Assembly (NCBI RefSeq): GCF_000430445.1
Contig: NZ_KE387135.1
Span: 8,048-45,503 of the forward strand
DNA: 37,456 nt
DNA from: Saccharomonospora iraqiensis subsp. iraqiensis
GTDB taxonomy: Bacteria; Actinomycetota; Actinomycetes; Mycobacteriales; Pseudonocardiaceae
Reading direction: 5' to 3'
In this document: positions 1 through 6,714 of the stretch, piece after piece
Layout: each line of letters starts with the position of its first letter
How positions within the stretch are numbered: position 1 is the first letter of the stretch
Program-made: the position numbers and the translations under genes
Notes under the pieces: model-generated
What the model was told of the DNA's origin: nothing
Databases searched by the model: none
Seen by the model: only the letters and a program-made list of their open reading frames with translations

Positions 1-322
1 GACCGCCGCGGTCGGCGTCCTCGCGGCTGCGGGTCTCGCGGCGGGCCCGGTCGGTCTCGGCGGTGTCGCCCTCTTCTACGCGGTCTACCGGGCCGTGCTG
101 GTCGTCGGGCACGCCCGGCTGCAGGAGCGGATCGCGGGTCACTCCCGTGCGACGGTGACCTCGTTCGCCGGCCTCGGCAGCGGGCTCGCGGGGCCCCTCG
201 TCTTCGGGGCCTGGGCGCTCGGCGCCCTCCCGGCGGTAGCGGTCCTCGCCGCGCTGGTGGCGCTGACCCTGCCGTACGGGCTCCGGGTCCCCGTCCGGAG
301 GCCGACGGCGCCGGTCCACTGA
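1..322 (+). CDS. MFS-type transporter, C-terminal fragment (runs off the left edge)
   Basis: Open from the left edge; the first complete codon is at position 2. The visible roughly 106 residues hold two to three hydrophobic stretches (AAAGLAAGPVGLGGVALFYAVY, split by glycines, then LVFGAWALGALPAVAVLAALVALTL) and between them the segment HSRATVTSFAGLGSGLAGP. A short Arg-Ala-Thr-Val-x-Ser segment leading into a Gly/Ser-rich helix is typical of the last helices of major facilitator superfamily transporters. The chain ends in a short basic tail after the last helix, as expected for a cytoplasmic C-terminus. Substrate cannot be told from this part. The MFS assignment is by resemblance; another polytopic membrane protein is possible. 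Confidence 0.6.
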   Translation, partial: TAAVGVLAAAGLAAGPVGLGGVALFYAVYRAVLVVGHARLQERIAGHSRATVTSFAGLGSGLAGPLVFGAWALGALPAVAVLAALVALTLPYGLRVPVRRPTAPVH

Positions 323-847
323 TCCGCGGACACCCGGAGCGCGTCCCGAACGAACACTCCGCGACCGTGTCACCCCGCCGGGCATCCGGATCGCACACGG
401 ACCGCAGTCCTTTCCCCCGCAATTCGTGGCCGTCGGTACGAGAACGATCGTGATTGGCTACCGGAAGTGGTTCTCCGCCGTTCCGGATCCGTTCCCGTAG
501 GCAAGATCGAAATTGTGCCGTCGGGTCTGGGATGTTGCCGTGCGGAGATCGGTGACCGGATCGGGAAGATCAGCGGGACGGCCTTCGTGAACGGCGTCAC
601 GGGTCGTCTTCATCGCTGGGCACAGGGCTGAACAAACAGGCGTGCCCGGAAGGTTGCCCGAACCAAACCCACTTGATCTGTGTTCCTGACCACCCATTGA
701 TGACCGCCGACGTTGTCGTTTCGTAATCTCGCGGAGGCCTCAACAAAGCCGATCTTCATCGAAGCGGACGGTTCCCCGAGTCCCCCGCCGTCGGCCGAGC
801 CCCCGAACAGTGCCGACGGAAACGTACGCGAGAAGGAGACCACGCAG
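323..847. other. 525-nt non-coding region upstream of the transglycosylase-like gene
   Basis: No convincing gene is present; the short frames here lack ribosome binding sites and family resemblance. Parts are less GC-rich than the surroundings (about 430-520 and 620-740), as expected of regulatory DNA. A small inverted repeat GGGCAC/GTGCCC lies near 618-648. I looked for a c-di-AMP (ydaO) riboswitch, common before actinobacterial cell-wall hydrolase genes, and could not recognise its conserved core. A candidate promoter at 700-729 is listed separately. Confidence 0.5.
700..729 (+). promoter_or_regulatory. candidate sigma-A-type promoter for the transglycosylase-like gene
   Basis: ATGACC (700-705), an 18-nt spacer and TAATCT (724-729) resemble a housekeeping -35/-10 pair. 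The predicted transcript would start near 736 and have a leader of about 110 nt before the GTG at 848. Inferred from consensus only. Confidence 0.35.
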
Positions 848-1750
848 GTGGCAGACCACACGATGTTCGAGCGCGTGAAGGACATTCTCACGCGAACGGC
901 CCCGACCCGAAACATCCAGGCGCCCGCGCTCCGCCGTTCCCTGCGCGACACGACCCGCAACTACGCCTCCGTCGGCGTGCTCGTCGCCTTCGTCGGCGGT
1001 GTCACCGGCCCCGCGCTGATGGCCGGTACGGACGACCCGACGACGGCAGCGGTCCAGCCCGCGTCCAGTGCGATCGTGCAGGACGCCCGGGCGGGTGCCT
1101 CCCCGGACGGAGGCGGCGACGGCGCCGCAAGCTCCGACGACGAGGACTCCGACGACGCCGGTGACCCCGCCGAGGCCAGGGGTGGCGACGGCGGCGGACC
1201 CGTCGGCGGTGGGCAGCCCGCCCCGAAGAGCGGCGATCCGGAGGGGGAGAACACCCCCGCGGACGCGGAGAAGGACGACGGCGGCGAGCCCGCCGAGGAG
1301 AAGGACGAGCCCGCACCCGCCGAGGCGGCCGACAACCGGGCCGACGCCGAGGGCGGTGGTGCGGCGCCCGCTCCCGAGGCGGTGGAGCCGGTCGACGAAC
1401 TCGACGGCTGGATCCGTACCGCCATCGGCATCCTGCAGGACAACGGCACCCCGGTCTCCGCCGAGCACGTCGACGAGATCCGGACCATCATCGAGAAGGA
1501 GTCGAGCGGGGACCCCAGGGCCATCAACAACTGGGACATCAACGCCGCGCGCGGCACCCCGTCCAAGGGCCTGATGCAGACCATCGACCCGACGTTCGAC
1601 TCCTACAAGCTGCCGGGCCACGGTGAGATCTATGACCCGGTCGACAACATCATCGCGGGTGTGCGCTACACCTTCGACCGCTACGGCGGCTTCGCTGAGC
1701 ACCCCGGTCTGGCCTCGATGGCCGAGGGGGGCGGCTACCAGGGCTACTGA
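848..1750 (+). CDS. membrane-anchored lytic transglycosylase-like (SLT domain) protein
   Basis: 300 aa. GTG at 848 is chosen because AGAAGGAGA (831-839) sits 8 nt upstream; the frame extends to a TTG at 713 without a good ribosome binding site. Order of parts: a basic N-terminus, one hydrophobic segment at about residues 39-60 (signal anchor), a low-complexity acidic/Gly/Pro/Ala linker at about 75-180, then an SLT-like domain at about 182-300. That domain has EKESSGDPRAIN, where Glu218 is the likely catalytic acid, followed by SKGLMQTI and a YDPVDNIIAGVRY motif, all typical of lytic transglycosylase/Rpf-like folds. It probably cuts glycan strands outside the membrane, with the linker spanning the inner wall zone. 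The protein ends GGGYQGY just after the domain. A strong hairpin follows, so it is probably monocistronic. Enzyme activity is inferred from family. Confidence 0.85.
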   Translation: MADHTMFERVKDILTRTAPTRNIQAPALRRSLRDTTRNYASVGVLVAFVGGVTGPALMAGTDDPTTAAVQPASSAIVQDARAGASPDGGGDGAASSDDEDSDDAGDPAEARGGDGGGPVGGGQPAPKSGDPEGENTPADAEKDDGGEPAEEKDEPAPAEAADNRADAEGGGAAPAPEAVEPVDELDGWIRTAIGILQDNGTPVSAEHVDEIRTIIEKESSGDPRAINNWDINAARGTPSKGLMQTIDPTFDSYKLPGHGEIYDPVDNIIAGVRYTFDRYGGFAEHPGLASMAEGGGYQGY

Positions 1751-1793
1751 GGAGCCCGGACGCCTCCTGCGGGGCTCGTTCGTGTTCCTCGGG

Positions 1794-1833
1794 TGGGGCC
1801 CGGTCGCTTCCGGTGGGAAGTGACCGGGCCCCA
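1794..1833 (+). terminator. strong hairpin terminator without T-tract
   Basis: An 18-bp stem (one G-T wobble, otherwise perfect; left arm begins TGGGGCCCGGTC) closes a 4-nt GGTG loop, 43 nt after the stop codon at 1750. There is no run of T, which is common for actinobacterial terminators. Confidence 0.75.
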
Positions 1834-1974
1834 CGCCTGTCGGGCCGCGTTCCGGTTCCGTGGTGCGCCCGGTCCCGCGTACCGTGATCATCGGGTGTGT
1901 GGCCGTGCCGCATGCCGGGCATCCGTGCACGGTCCGGACATCCGCGGTACGGGTGAGCGACACGGAGGCGGTCG

Positions 1975-2352
1975 ATGACGAGCTACGGCAGGGCGGTGCG
2001 GCACGAACTGGGGGCTCCCACCCGGGAGCTGCGGCGGTGGATCCCCGGGGCGTACGAGGGGTACAAACAGCTCCACGACGCCACCATGGCCGCGGGTGAA
2101 CTGGACACGAAGACCAAGGAGCTCATCGCGCTCGCCGTCTCGGTGAGCAGGCAGTGCGACGGGTGCATCGCCGCCCACGCCCAGGGCGCGGTCCGCAACG
2201 GCGCGACCCTCGGTGAGGCGGCCGAGGCGATCGGGGTGAACTTCATGATGGACGGCGGACCCGCCACCGTGTACGGGGCCCGCGCCTTCGCCGCCGTCAC
2301 CGAGTACCACGAACGCGAGCACGGCACGTCGGAGTCGACACAGGACGGCTGA
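1975..2352 (+). CDS. carboxymuconolactone decarboxylase / AhpD-like protein
   Basis: 125 aa, ATG with GGAGG (1964-1968) 6 nt upstream. The sequence has the CMD/AhpD signature: a KTKELIALAVSVSRQC helix followed by C61-x-x-C64-x-x-x-H68 (CDGCIAAH), then the GATLGEAAEAIGV helix. In AhpD this Cys pair and His form the alkylhydroperoxidase/disulfide-reductase site. Length is normal for single-domain members. Probably a cytoplasmic peroxidase or redox protein; many such proteins have no known substrate, and no peroxiredoxin gene lies beside it to serve as partner. The gene is convergent with the small membrane protein gene at 2373, with only 20 nt between stop codons. Confidence 0.85.
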   Translation: MTSYGRAVRHELGAPTRELRRWIPGAYEGYKQLHDATMAAGELDTKTKELIALAVSVSRQCDGCIAAHAQGAVRNGATLGEAAEAIGVNFMMDGGPATVYGARAFAAVTEYHEREHGTSESTQDG

Positions 2353-2372
2353 CCCACCCCCCCGGGGGGAGC

Positions 2373-2558
2373 TCATTTCCGCCGGGCGACGAGATAACCC
2401 GTCACGACGAGCTCGATGCCGCCGAGCACGGCGAGCACCACGCCGACCTTGTCGAGCGCGAACACGGGCGTCTCGACATTCCCGGCCGTGGTCGCGAGGA
2501 TCATGCCCACGACGAGCATGCCGGTGCCGGCGGCGAGCGATGCGGTGTGTTGGGACAT
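2373..2558 (-). CDS. small two-helix membrane protein (DUF5708-like)
   Basis: 61 aa. Two hydrophobic helices (about residues 7-25 and 35-56) are separated by GNVETPVFALDK, and the chain ends with a positive ARRK tail. The start is supported by AGAGG about 4 nt upstream on the minus strand. The pattern of helix, short V-E-T-P-V loop, K-V-G-V-V-L helix and basic tail resembles small actinobacterial membrane proteins annotated as DUF5708, recalled from memory only. Function unknown. It is transcribed divergently from the M15 peptidase gene, with 224 nt between the two starts. Confidence 0.65.
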   Translation of the reverse strand: MSQHTASLAAGTGMLVVGMILATTAGNVETPVFALDKVGVVLAVLGGIELVVTGYLVARRK

Positions 2559-2782
2559 GACACCTCTTTGGGACGGTTGAGCCCGTCCTACCAGGGTGCG
2601 GCGCGCACCGTGGCGGAAATGGCGATCCCGTCAATTCCGTGGGGCCGGGCTACGGCATCCGGCCCACGACGACCGGCGGCGCCCGTCCGGCTGGCGACCA
2701 CCGGCAGGTGTTGCCCCGGTGCGGTGCCGACGATGAGCATGACGCCTCGACGAGGTCCGGACCGGTCCTTCGAGGAGGCGAG

Positions 2783-3523
2783 ATGTTCCGACGTGCCGTG
2801 AGCCTGTTCGCCGCGTTGGCGCTGGCGGTCGGTGGTCTGGCGGGTGCCGCGGTCGCCGCGCCGGCGACGGCGTCGGCCGATTCCTGCTACACCTGGAACC
2901 GCACCCTGCAACGCGGCGCGAGCGGCAGCGATGTCGCGCAGTTGCAGATCCGGGTGGCCGGTTGGGTGAGTCACGGCGAGACACTTGCCATCGACGGGCA
3001 GTACGGCCCGGCGACCGAGGCCGCCGTGCAGCGGTTCCAGAGCGGCTACGGACTGGCCGCCGACGGGGTGGCCGGGCCGCAGACCTACGACCGGATCTAC
3101 GCGTTGCAGGACGCCGACTGCACGCCGATCCACTTCAGCCATTCCGAGTTCAACGACAACTGCGGGGCGAACAGCTACTACGGCGGGACGGTGTCCGCGG
3201 CGACCGCGCGGGAGAACATCCGCCGTGTGATGTGGCAGCTGGAGGCACTCCGGCACAAGCTCGGCGACCGCCCGCTCGTGATCACCTCCGGTTTCCGCAG
3301 CGAGTCCTGCAACGCCGCGGTCGGCGGCTCCCCGACCAGCCTGCACATGTACGGCCGGGCGGCCGACCTCGGACTGGCGAGCGGCCCGACGCAGTGTCAG
3401 ATGTGGTCCTCGGCGCGCTCGGCGGGATTCGAGGAGATCCTCGGCCCGGGCTATCCGAACCACAACGACCACGTCCACGTCGGCAACAAGTCCACCCGCT
3501 TCTGGCGCGCCCCCAACTGCTGA
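2783..3523 (+). CDS. secreted zinc D-Ala-D-Ala carboxypeptidase-like protein (PG-binding + M15)
   Basis: 246 aa. ATG at 2783 is preferred: GAGGAGG (2772-2778) lies just upstream and it opens a signal peptide (MFRRAVSLFAALALAVGGLA, likely cut after an Ala-x-Ala near residue 32); the frame is open further upstream but lacks these. Residues about 38-95 are a peptidoglycan-binding domain (LQRGASGSDVAQLQ, DGQYGPATEAAVQRFQ, DGVAGPQTYDRI). Residues about 110-246 are an M15-type peptidase with SLHMYGRAADL (His188, Asp195) and NDHVHVG (His230, His232), matching the zinc ligands of the Streptomyces albus G DD-peptidase family. Several Cys residues suggest disulfides. It likely trims or cleaves peptidoglycan stem peptides outside the cell. 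A 21-bp repeat array starts 12 nt after its stop. Confidence 0.88.
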   Translation: MFRRAVSLFAALALAVGGLAGAAVAAPATASADSCYTWNRTLQRGASGSDVAQLQIRVAGWVSHGETLAIDGQYGPATEAAVQRFQSGYGLAADGVAGPQTYDRIYALQDADCTPIHFSHSEFNDNCGANSYYGGTVSAATARENIRRVMWQLEALRHKLGDRPLVITSGFRSESCNAAVGGSPTSLHMYGRAADLGLASGPTQCQMWSSARSAGFEEILGPGYPNHNDHVHVGNKSTRFWRAPNC

Positions 3524-3534
3524 CCCCCGCTCCC

Positions 3535-3660
3535 GCGAGTCGACACCCCAAACCCGCGAGTTGACACCCCACGACCGCGAGTCGACATCCCAGGACCGCG
3601 AGTCGACATCCCAGGACCGCGAACTGGCGCGGTACGGCCGCGAGTTGACGGCCGTGCCGC
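3535..3660 (+). repeat. tandem array, six units with an exact 21-bp period (locus A)
   Basis: Units begin at 3535, 3556, 3577, 3598, 3619 and 3640. The core is GCGAGTCGACAYCCC, with GAGTTGAC in units 2 and 6. Units 3 and 4 are identical; unit 5 (GCGAACTGGCGC) and unit 6 are partly decayed. Most units contain GTCGAC, a palindrome, at the same place. The array starts 12 nt after the stop of the M15 peptidase gene. A second array with the same core and period lies at 33456-33581. Because 21 is divisible by 3, the array is open in several frames, giving spurious repeat peptides on both strands; I do not consider it coding. Confidence 0.9.
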
Positions 3661-3801
3661 GCCAACCGCGCTCCCGGCCATGGGGCCGCGGTCCCCGGGA
3701 GTCGGAGAAAGCGAGATCAGCGGCGGTGGTGTGGAGTGAGCTGCACGGGCCGTATGTGCGGCCGGGCGTCTCCGCGATCAATCTGTTCGTGACTGCTCGC
3801 G

Positions 3802-3893
3802 GTGCCTGGTACCTTCCCCGAGGTCGCGCTGCGGGACGTTCACGATCCCACGCGGGCCTTCCGTGATTCCCAGGCTGAGAGTGGGTGCGGTGA
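3802..3893 (+). pseudogene. possible remnant of a DUF397 protein gene
   Basis: Translation from 3802 reads PEVALRDVHDPTRAFRDSQAE, which resembles the C-terminal half of DUF397 proteins (V-A-L-R-D-S-x-D-P ... F-x-x-A-E-W). The frame has a stop at 3790 and lacks the Trp/Ser-rich N-terminal half, and the final Trp is displaced. If right, it is a decayed fragment of a family abundant in Streptomyces and Pseudonocardiales. The match is short and from memory. Confidence 0.25.
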
Positions 3894-4274
3894 ATGGCAT
3901 GTCGTATCAGTGAGCTCGTGCTCAACTGCCACGATCCCGAGCGGCTGGCGCGATTCTGGTGCGAGGTACTGGACTTCGTCGTGCTCGACCCCGACGACCA
4001 CGGTGCGATCGAGATCGGACCGCGGGAGGGCTTCGGCGGACCGCAGCCGACTCTGATCCTCCGACCCGGCACCGAACAGGCGGCGGGCACGGTGCCGCTG
4101 CACATCGACGTGAACCCCACCGACCGTGACATGGATGCCGAACTCGAACGTCTCCTGGCGCTCGGGGCGCGGCGAGCCGACATCGGCCAGACCGGCGAGG
4201 AGCCCTGGCACGTTCTCGCCGACCCCGAGGGCAATGCGTTCTGCCTGCTGAAGGCTCGCCTCGATCCGCTCTGA
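3894..4274 (+). CDS. VOC-family (glyoxalase-like) protein
   Basis: 126 aa. Opens with ISELVLNCHDPERLARFWCEVLDF, the standard first beta strand and helix of the vicinal oxygen chelate fold (DPxRLAxFWxxVLGF), and ends with WHVLADPEGNAFCLL, the standard last strand (V-x-x-D-P-E-G-N-x-F-C). PLHIDVNPTDRD in the middle is the start of the second beta-alpha-beta-beta-beta unit. This is one complete single-chain VOC module, probably dimeric. Members include glyoxalases, dioxygenases and antibiotic-binding proteins; no specific role can be given. The start has only a weak upstream GGTG, so a nearby alternative is possible. The gene is isolated, ending before a strong terminator. Confidence 0.85.
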   Translation: MACRISELVLNCHDPERLARFWCEVLDFVVLDPDDHGAIEIGPREGFGGPQPTLILRPGTEQAAGTVPLHIDVNPTDRDMDAELERLLALGARRADIGQTGEEPWHVLADPEGNAFCLLKARLDPL

Positions 4275-4386
4275 CGACCCGGTGCCCGCGGTCGGAGCGT
4301 TCGAGGACCATCGCACCCGCGTCCTCGTCCGTCCGACCGTGAAGGCCGACCGTAGGATGCGACCGGGTACGGCCGGTCGAACAGAG

Positions 4387-4424
4387 AAAAGCCCTGACTG
4401 GCGTCTCCGCTGGTCAGGGCTTTT
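4387..4424. terminator. bidirectional intrinsic terminator between VOC gene and tRNA-Arg
   Basis: A perfect 12-bp stem AAAAGCCCTGAC / GTCAGGGCTTTT with a 14-nt loop. On the plus strand it is followed by a T6 run; on the minus strand the stem ends in TTTT. It can end both the VOC transcript (plus) and the tRNA-Arg precursor (minus), whose mature 3' end lies 20 nt away. Confidence 0.9.
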
Positions 4425-4443
4425 TTGCATGGTCGATCCTGGG

Positions 4444-4516
4444 CGCCCTCGGCAGGATTCGAACCTGCGACACCTGCCTCCGGAGGGCAGTGCTCTATCC
4501 ACTGAGCTACGAGGGC
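4444..4516 (-). tRNA. tRNA-Arg (anticodon CCG)
   Basis: On the minus strand the 73-nt sequence folds as a full cloverleaf: acceptor stem GCCCTCG/CGAGGGC with discriminator G, D arm containing GCTCAGTGGATAGAGC, anticodon stem CTGCC/GGCAG closing loop CTCCGGA (anticodon CCG, reads CGG), and T arm GCAGGTTCGAATCCTGC. The 3' CCA is not encoded, as is usual in actinobacteria. A possible -10 element TACGCT lies on the minus strand at 4543-4538, flanked by an 8-bp inverted repeat GCCGTGCG/CGCACGGC (4522-4552). Confidence 0.97.
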
Positions 4517-4719
4517 CCATCGCCGTGCGACATGAGAAGCGTACCGCACGGCCCGGGCGGGGGGTACGGGCGGGGGTCGATCCGGACCCGCCCGCGGGCA
4601 GTGGTCCAGGTACTCGCCCCGTTCCACGGGAGCGGCACCCGGAGTGCACGCCCGGGTGCGCTGCGTTTACCGGGCGGTGGCCACGGGAAGTAGGTCGTAC
4701 GGTGGGCGCGTGTCGTGAG

Positions 4720-4738
4720 TCAGGGGAGCCTCACCTCA
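4720..4738 (+). promoter_or_regulatory. candidate IdeR/DtxR-type metal box upstream of the CDF exporter
   Basis: The 19-nt element contains AGGGGAGCCTCACCT, which matches 12 of the 15 core positions of the IdeR/DtxR box AGGTTAGSCTAACCT, with dyad symmetry mostly preserved. It lies about 70 nt before the ATG of a metal exporter gene, a sensible place for metal control. Downstream are a perfect palindrome CATGCGCATG (4758-4767), an inverted repeat GTCGC/GCGAC (4767-4785), and a possible -35/-10 pair TTGCAA (4751-4756) and TATATG (4772-4777). Binding is inferred, not shown. Confidence 0.35.
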
Positions 4739-4809
4739 CCCCGCAAAGCATTGCAATCATGCGCATGTCGCTATATGTTCGCGACGAGACGAGGGAAGGA
4801 GGCACGGGC

Positions 4810-5730
4810 ATGGGGCACGGCCACGACCATGTCGCGGTCCCGCGGTCCGACAGCGCGTCCGGCAGGTACGTGCGGAACCTGGCCGGGGCGCTCGCTGTCG
4901 GTGTCGTGTTCCTGGTCGTCGAACTCGCGGTGGGATTGGCGACGTCCTCGCTGGCGCTGCTGTCCGACGCCGCGCACATGTTCACCGACGTCCTCGGTGT
5001 GGGAATGGCGCTGGCTGCGGTCGTCCTCGCCGGACGGAGCGGGCCGACGTTCACCCGCACCTTCGGCCTCTACCGGGGTGAGGTGTTCGCCGCGCTGGTG
5101 AACGCGGTGTTGCTGTTCGGGGTCGCCGGGTACGTCCTCTACGAGGCCGTGTCCCGGGTCGTCGATCCCCCCGAGGTGCCGGGGTTGCCCGTGCTGCTCG
5201 CCGCGGCCGGGGGACTCGTCGCCAATGTGGTGGCGTTCCTGCTGTTGCGCAGAGGGGCGGAGGAGAGCCTCAACGTCCGCGGTGCCTATCTGGAGGTGCT
5301 GGCCGACCTGATCGGGTCGCTGGCCGTGCTGGCGAGCGGGGCGATCACCCTGCTCACCGGGTGGCGCTACGCCGACCCGATCGCGGGCGTGGCGATCGGG
5401 CTGTTCGTGCTCCCGAGGACGGCGGTGCTGGCCCGGCGTGCGCTGCGGATCCTCTTCCAGCACGCGCCGCGCGGCATCGACGTCGCCGGACTGAACACCG
5501 CACTGCACGCACTGCCCGGTGTGGAGGACGTGCACGACCTGCACGTGTGGACGCTCACCTCGGGGATGGAGGTCGCCTCGGCCCACCTGACGGTCGGCCC
5601 CGGCACCGAGACGGAGCCGGTGCTGCGGCAGGCCCAGCAGGTGCTGTCCGCGCGCTACGCGATCGAGCACGCGACGCTGCAGGTGGAGCCCCGCGAGTCG
5701 GCCGAACGCTGTGCCCAGCTGTCCTGGTGA
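4810..5730 (+). CDS. cation diffusion facilitator (CDF) metal exporter
   Basis: 306 aa. ATG at 4810 is chosen for the GAAGGAGG just upstream and the HGHDH metal-rich N-terminus typical of CDF proteins; upstream ATGs at 4757 and 4763 are also in frame. About six hydrophobic segments follow. The transport site shows H56-x-x-x-D60 in helix 2 (SDAAHMFTD) but E162-x-x-x-D166 in helix 5 (YLEVLADL), where zinc exporters usually have HxxxD. The C-terminal domain (about 220-300) has VEDVHDLHVWTLTSGM and ending VEP, the ferredoxin-like cytoplasmic metal-sensing domain. It exports a divalent metal (Zn, Co, Fe or Mn) by proton antiport. The upstream low-GC region carries metal-box-like and palindromic elements. 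Confidence 0.92.
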   Translation: MGHGHDHVAVPRSDSASGRYVRNLAGALAVGVVFLVVELAVGLATSSLALLSDAAHMFTDVLGVGMALAAVVLAGRSGPTFTRTFGLYRGEVFAALVNAVLLFGVAGYVLYEAVSRVVDPPEVPGLPVLLAAAGGLVANVVAFLLLRRGAEESLNVRGAYLEVLADLIGSLAVLASGAITLLTGWRYADPIAGVAIGLFVLPRTAVLARRALRILFQHAPRGIDVAGLNTALHALPGVEDVHDLHVWTLTSGMEVASAHLTVGPGTETEPVLRQAQQVLSARYAIEHATLQVEPRESAERCAQLSW

Positions 5731-5787
5731 CCGGGCGCGCGGCGATCGGCAGCGTGGTCGTCGGGCCCGGGTGACGACGCGCGGTCG

Positions 5788-6711
5788 TCAGGGGAACGGC
5801 AGCGGTTCGGCGTCGCGCTCGGCGAGCAACGTGCGCATGAGGTCCACCTCGGCGCCCTGGACGTCGAGCATGCTCTGCGCCAGCATGCGCACCGCCCCCA
5901 CCTCGGAGTGCTCGACGGCGTACCGGGCCATGTCGACGCCGCCCTGATGGTGCCGCAGCATCAGCTGCAGGAAGGAGACGTCCAGCTCCTCGCCGGACAA
6001 CGACCGCATCCGGGCCAACTCGTCCTCGGTCGCCATCCCCGGCATCAGGGGATCGCCTGCGGACCTCGGTGCGTTCCCGTCCCCGTGCGCCCCGGCGTCA
6101 CCGTGTGCACCGCCGTCGCCGTCTGCATTTTCACCGTGGCCGGACATCCACGTCATCGGTTCGCCGACGGCCTGCTCCGGTTCGCCCCACAGCATGAGCC
6201 AACCCTTCATCCGGCCGACCTGCTCCAGCTGTGTGCTCCCGATGTCGAACGCGAGCTGGCGGACGGCCCGGTTGTCACTGCGGTCGCGCACCATGTTCGA
6301 CATCGTCACAGCCTGGAGGTGGTGCGCCGCCATGTCCTGGGCGAAGCCCACCGAGACAGGGTCGGCGCCCGCCGTGCGGGACGCGGCCGTGTCGGCCCCC
6401 TCCCGGTTCTCGGCGAGCAACATCCCGCCGGTCGCGCCGACCAGCAGGAGGGCGACCGCGAGAGCCCCGGCGATCACCACGCGCGACCAGGTCGGCGTAC
6501 CCGCCAGGCCGGGACGTGCCGTTCCGGATTCCCCGGACTCCGTCGTCTCCGCCCCCGTCGTCTCCGCCCCCGTCGTCTCCGCCCCCGTCGTCTCCGCCCC
6601 CGTCGTCTCCGACTCCGCGGCCTCCGGATGCGCGGTCTCCGGATGCGCCGCCTCGCCCGATCCCGTCCCGTTGTCGTCCCGGCTGTCGTCCGGTTCCTCC
6701 TGCCCGGTCAC
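5788..6711 (-). CDS. membrane-anchored DUF305 protein
   Basis: 307 aa, GTG start. The order is an acidic Thr/Glu/Gly/Ala-rich N-terminus (about 1-70) with ETTGA repeated four times, one transmembrane helix (about 80-105), and a DUF305 domain interrupted by a His/Asp/Gly-rich loop (GHGENADGDGGAHGDAGAHG). The domain shows the paired His motifs of the family: FAQDMAAHHLQAV and LMLRHHQGGVDMA, plus Met-rich segments. DUF305 is a four-helix, ferritin-like fold facing outside the membrane; its His/Met content suggests metal binding, but its role is unknown. The start lies 3 nt after the DUF3105 stop, with GGAAGG within that gene's end, so the two are co-translated. Confidence 0.9.
   Translation of the reverse strand: MTGQEEPDDSRDDNGTGSGEAAHPETAHPEAAESETTGAETTGAETTGAETTGAETTESGESGTARPGLAGTPTWSRVVIAGALAVALLLVGATGGMLLAENREGADTAASRTAGADPVSVGFAQDMAAHHLQAVTMSNMVRDRSDNRAVRQLAFDIGSTQLEQVGRMKGWLMLWGEPEQAVGEPMTWMSGHGENADGDGGAHGDAGAHGDGNAPRSAGDPLMPGMATEDELARMRSLSGEELDVSFLQLMLRHHQGGVDMARYAVEHSEVGAVRMLAQSMLDVQGAEVDLMRTLLAERDAEPLPFP
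6542..6616. repeat. 15-bp tandem repeat inside the DUF305 gene
   Basis: Four perfect copies of GTCGTCTCCGCCCCC (plus strand) and a fifth partial copy. Each encodes ETTGA on the minus strand in the low-complexity N-terminus of the DUF305 protein. Copy-number change would stay in frame, so length probably varies between strains. Confidence 0.95.
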
Positions 6712-6714
6712 CGG

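Larger units (their letters stand above)
3524..3893. other. 370-nt intergenic stretch with repeat array and gene debris
   Basis: Holds the six-unit 21-bp array (3535-3660) and, further right, a possible DUF397 remnant (3802-3893). The middle part (3661-3801) contains nothing I recognise. No ribosome binding site or promoter is obvious for the following VOC gene. Confidence 0.6.

Noticed and set aside
713-847. TTG at 713 as the start of the transglycosylase-like protein (345 aa)
   Set aside because: No ribosome binding site before it, while GTG 848 has AGAAGGAGA 8 nt upstream and yields a normal anchor sequence; the candidate promoter at 700-729 also overlaps 713.
323-847. c-di-AMP riboswitch before the cell-wall hydrolase gene
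   Set aside because: Expected from gene type, but I could not find the conserved core; a covariance-model search (Rfam ydaO-yuaA) with a clear hit would change this.
2357-2369. C7G6 palindrome between the AhpD-like gene and the small membrane protein gene as a terminator
   Set aside because: It has no loop and cannot form a normal hairpin; probably a composition effect, though it lies between convergent genes.
3535-3660. 21-bp arrays as CRISPR
   Set aside because: The repeat-plus-spacer unit is only 21 bp, the inter-core bases are short and similar, and there are no cas genes.
3282-3681. Reading frames across the array giving STRGPGM- or RLAVLGC-like repeat peptides
   Set aside because: They arise because 21 is a multiple of 3; they lack starts with ribosome binding sites and overlap the M15 peptidase gene.
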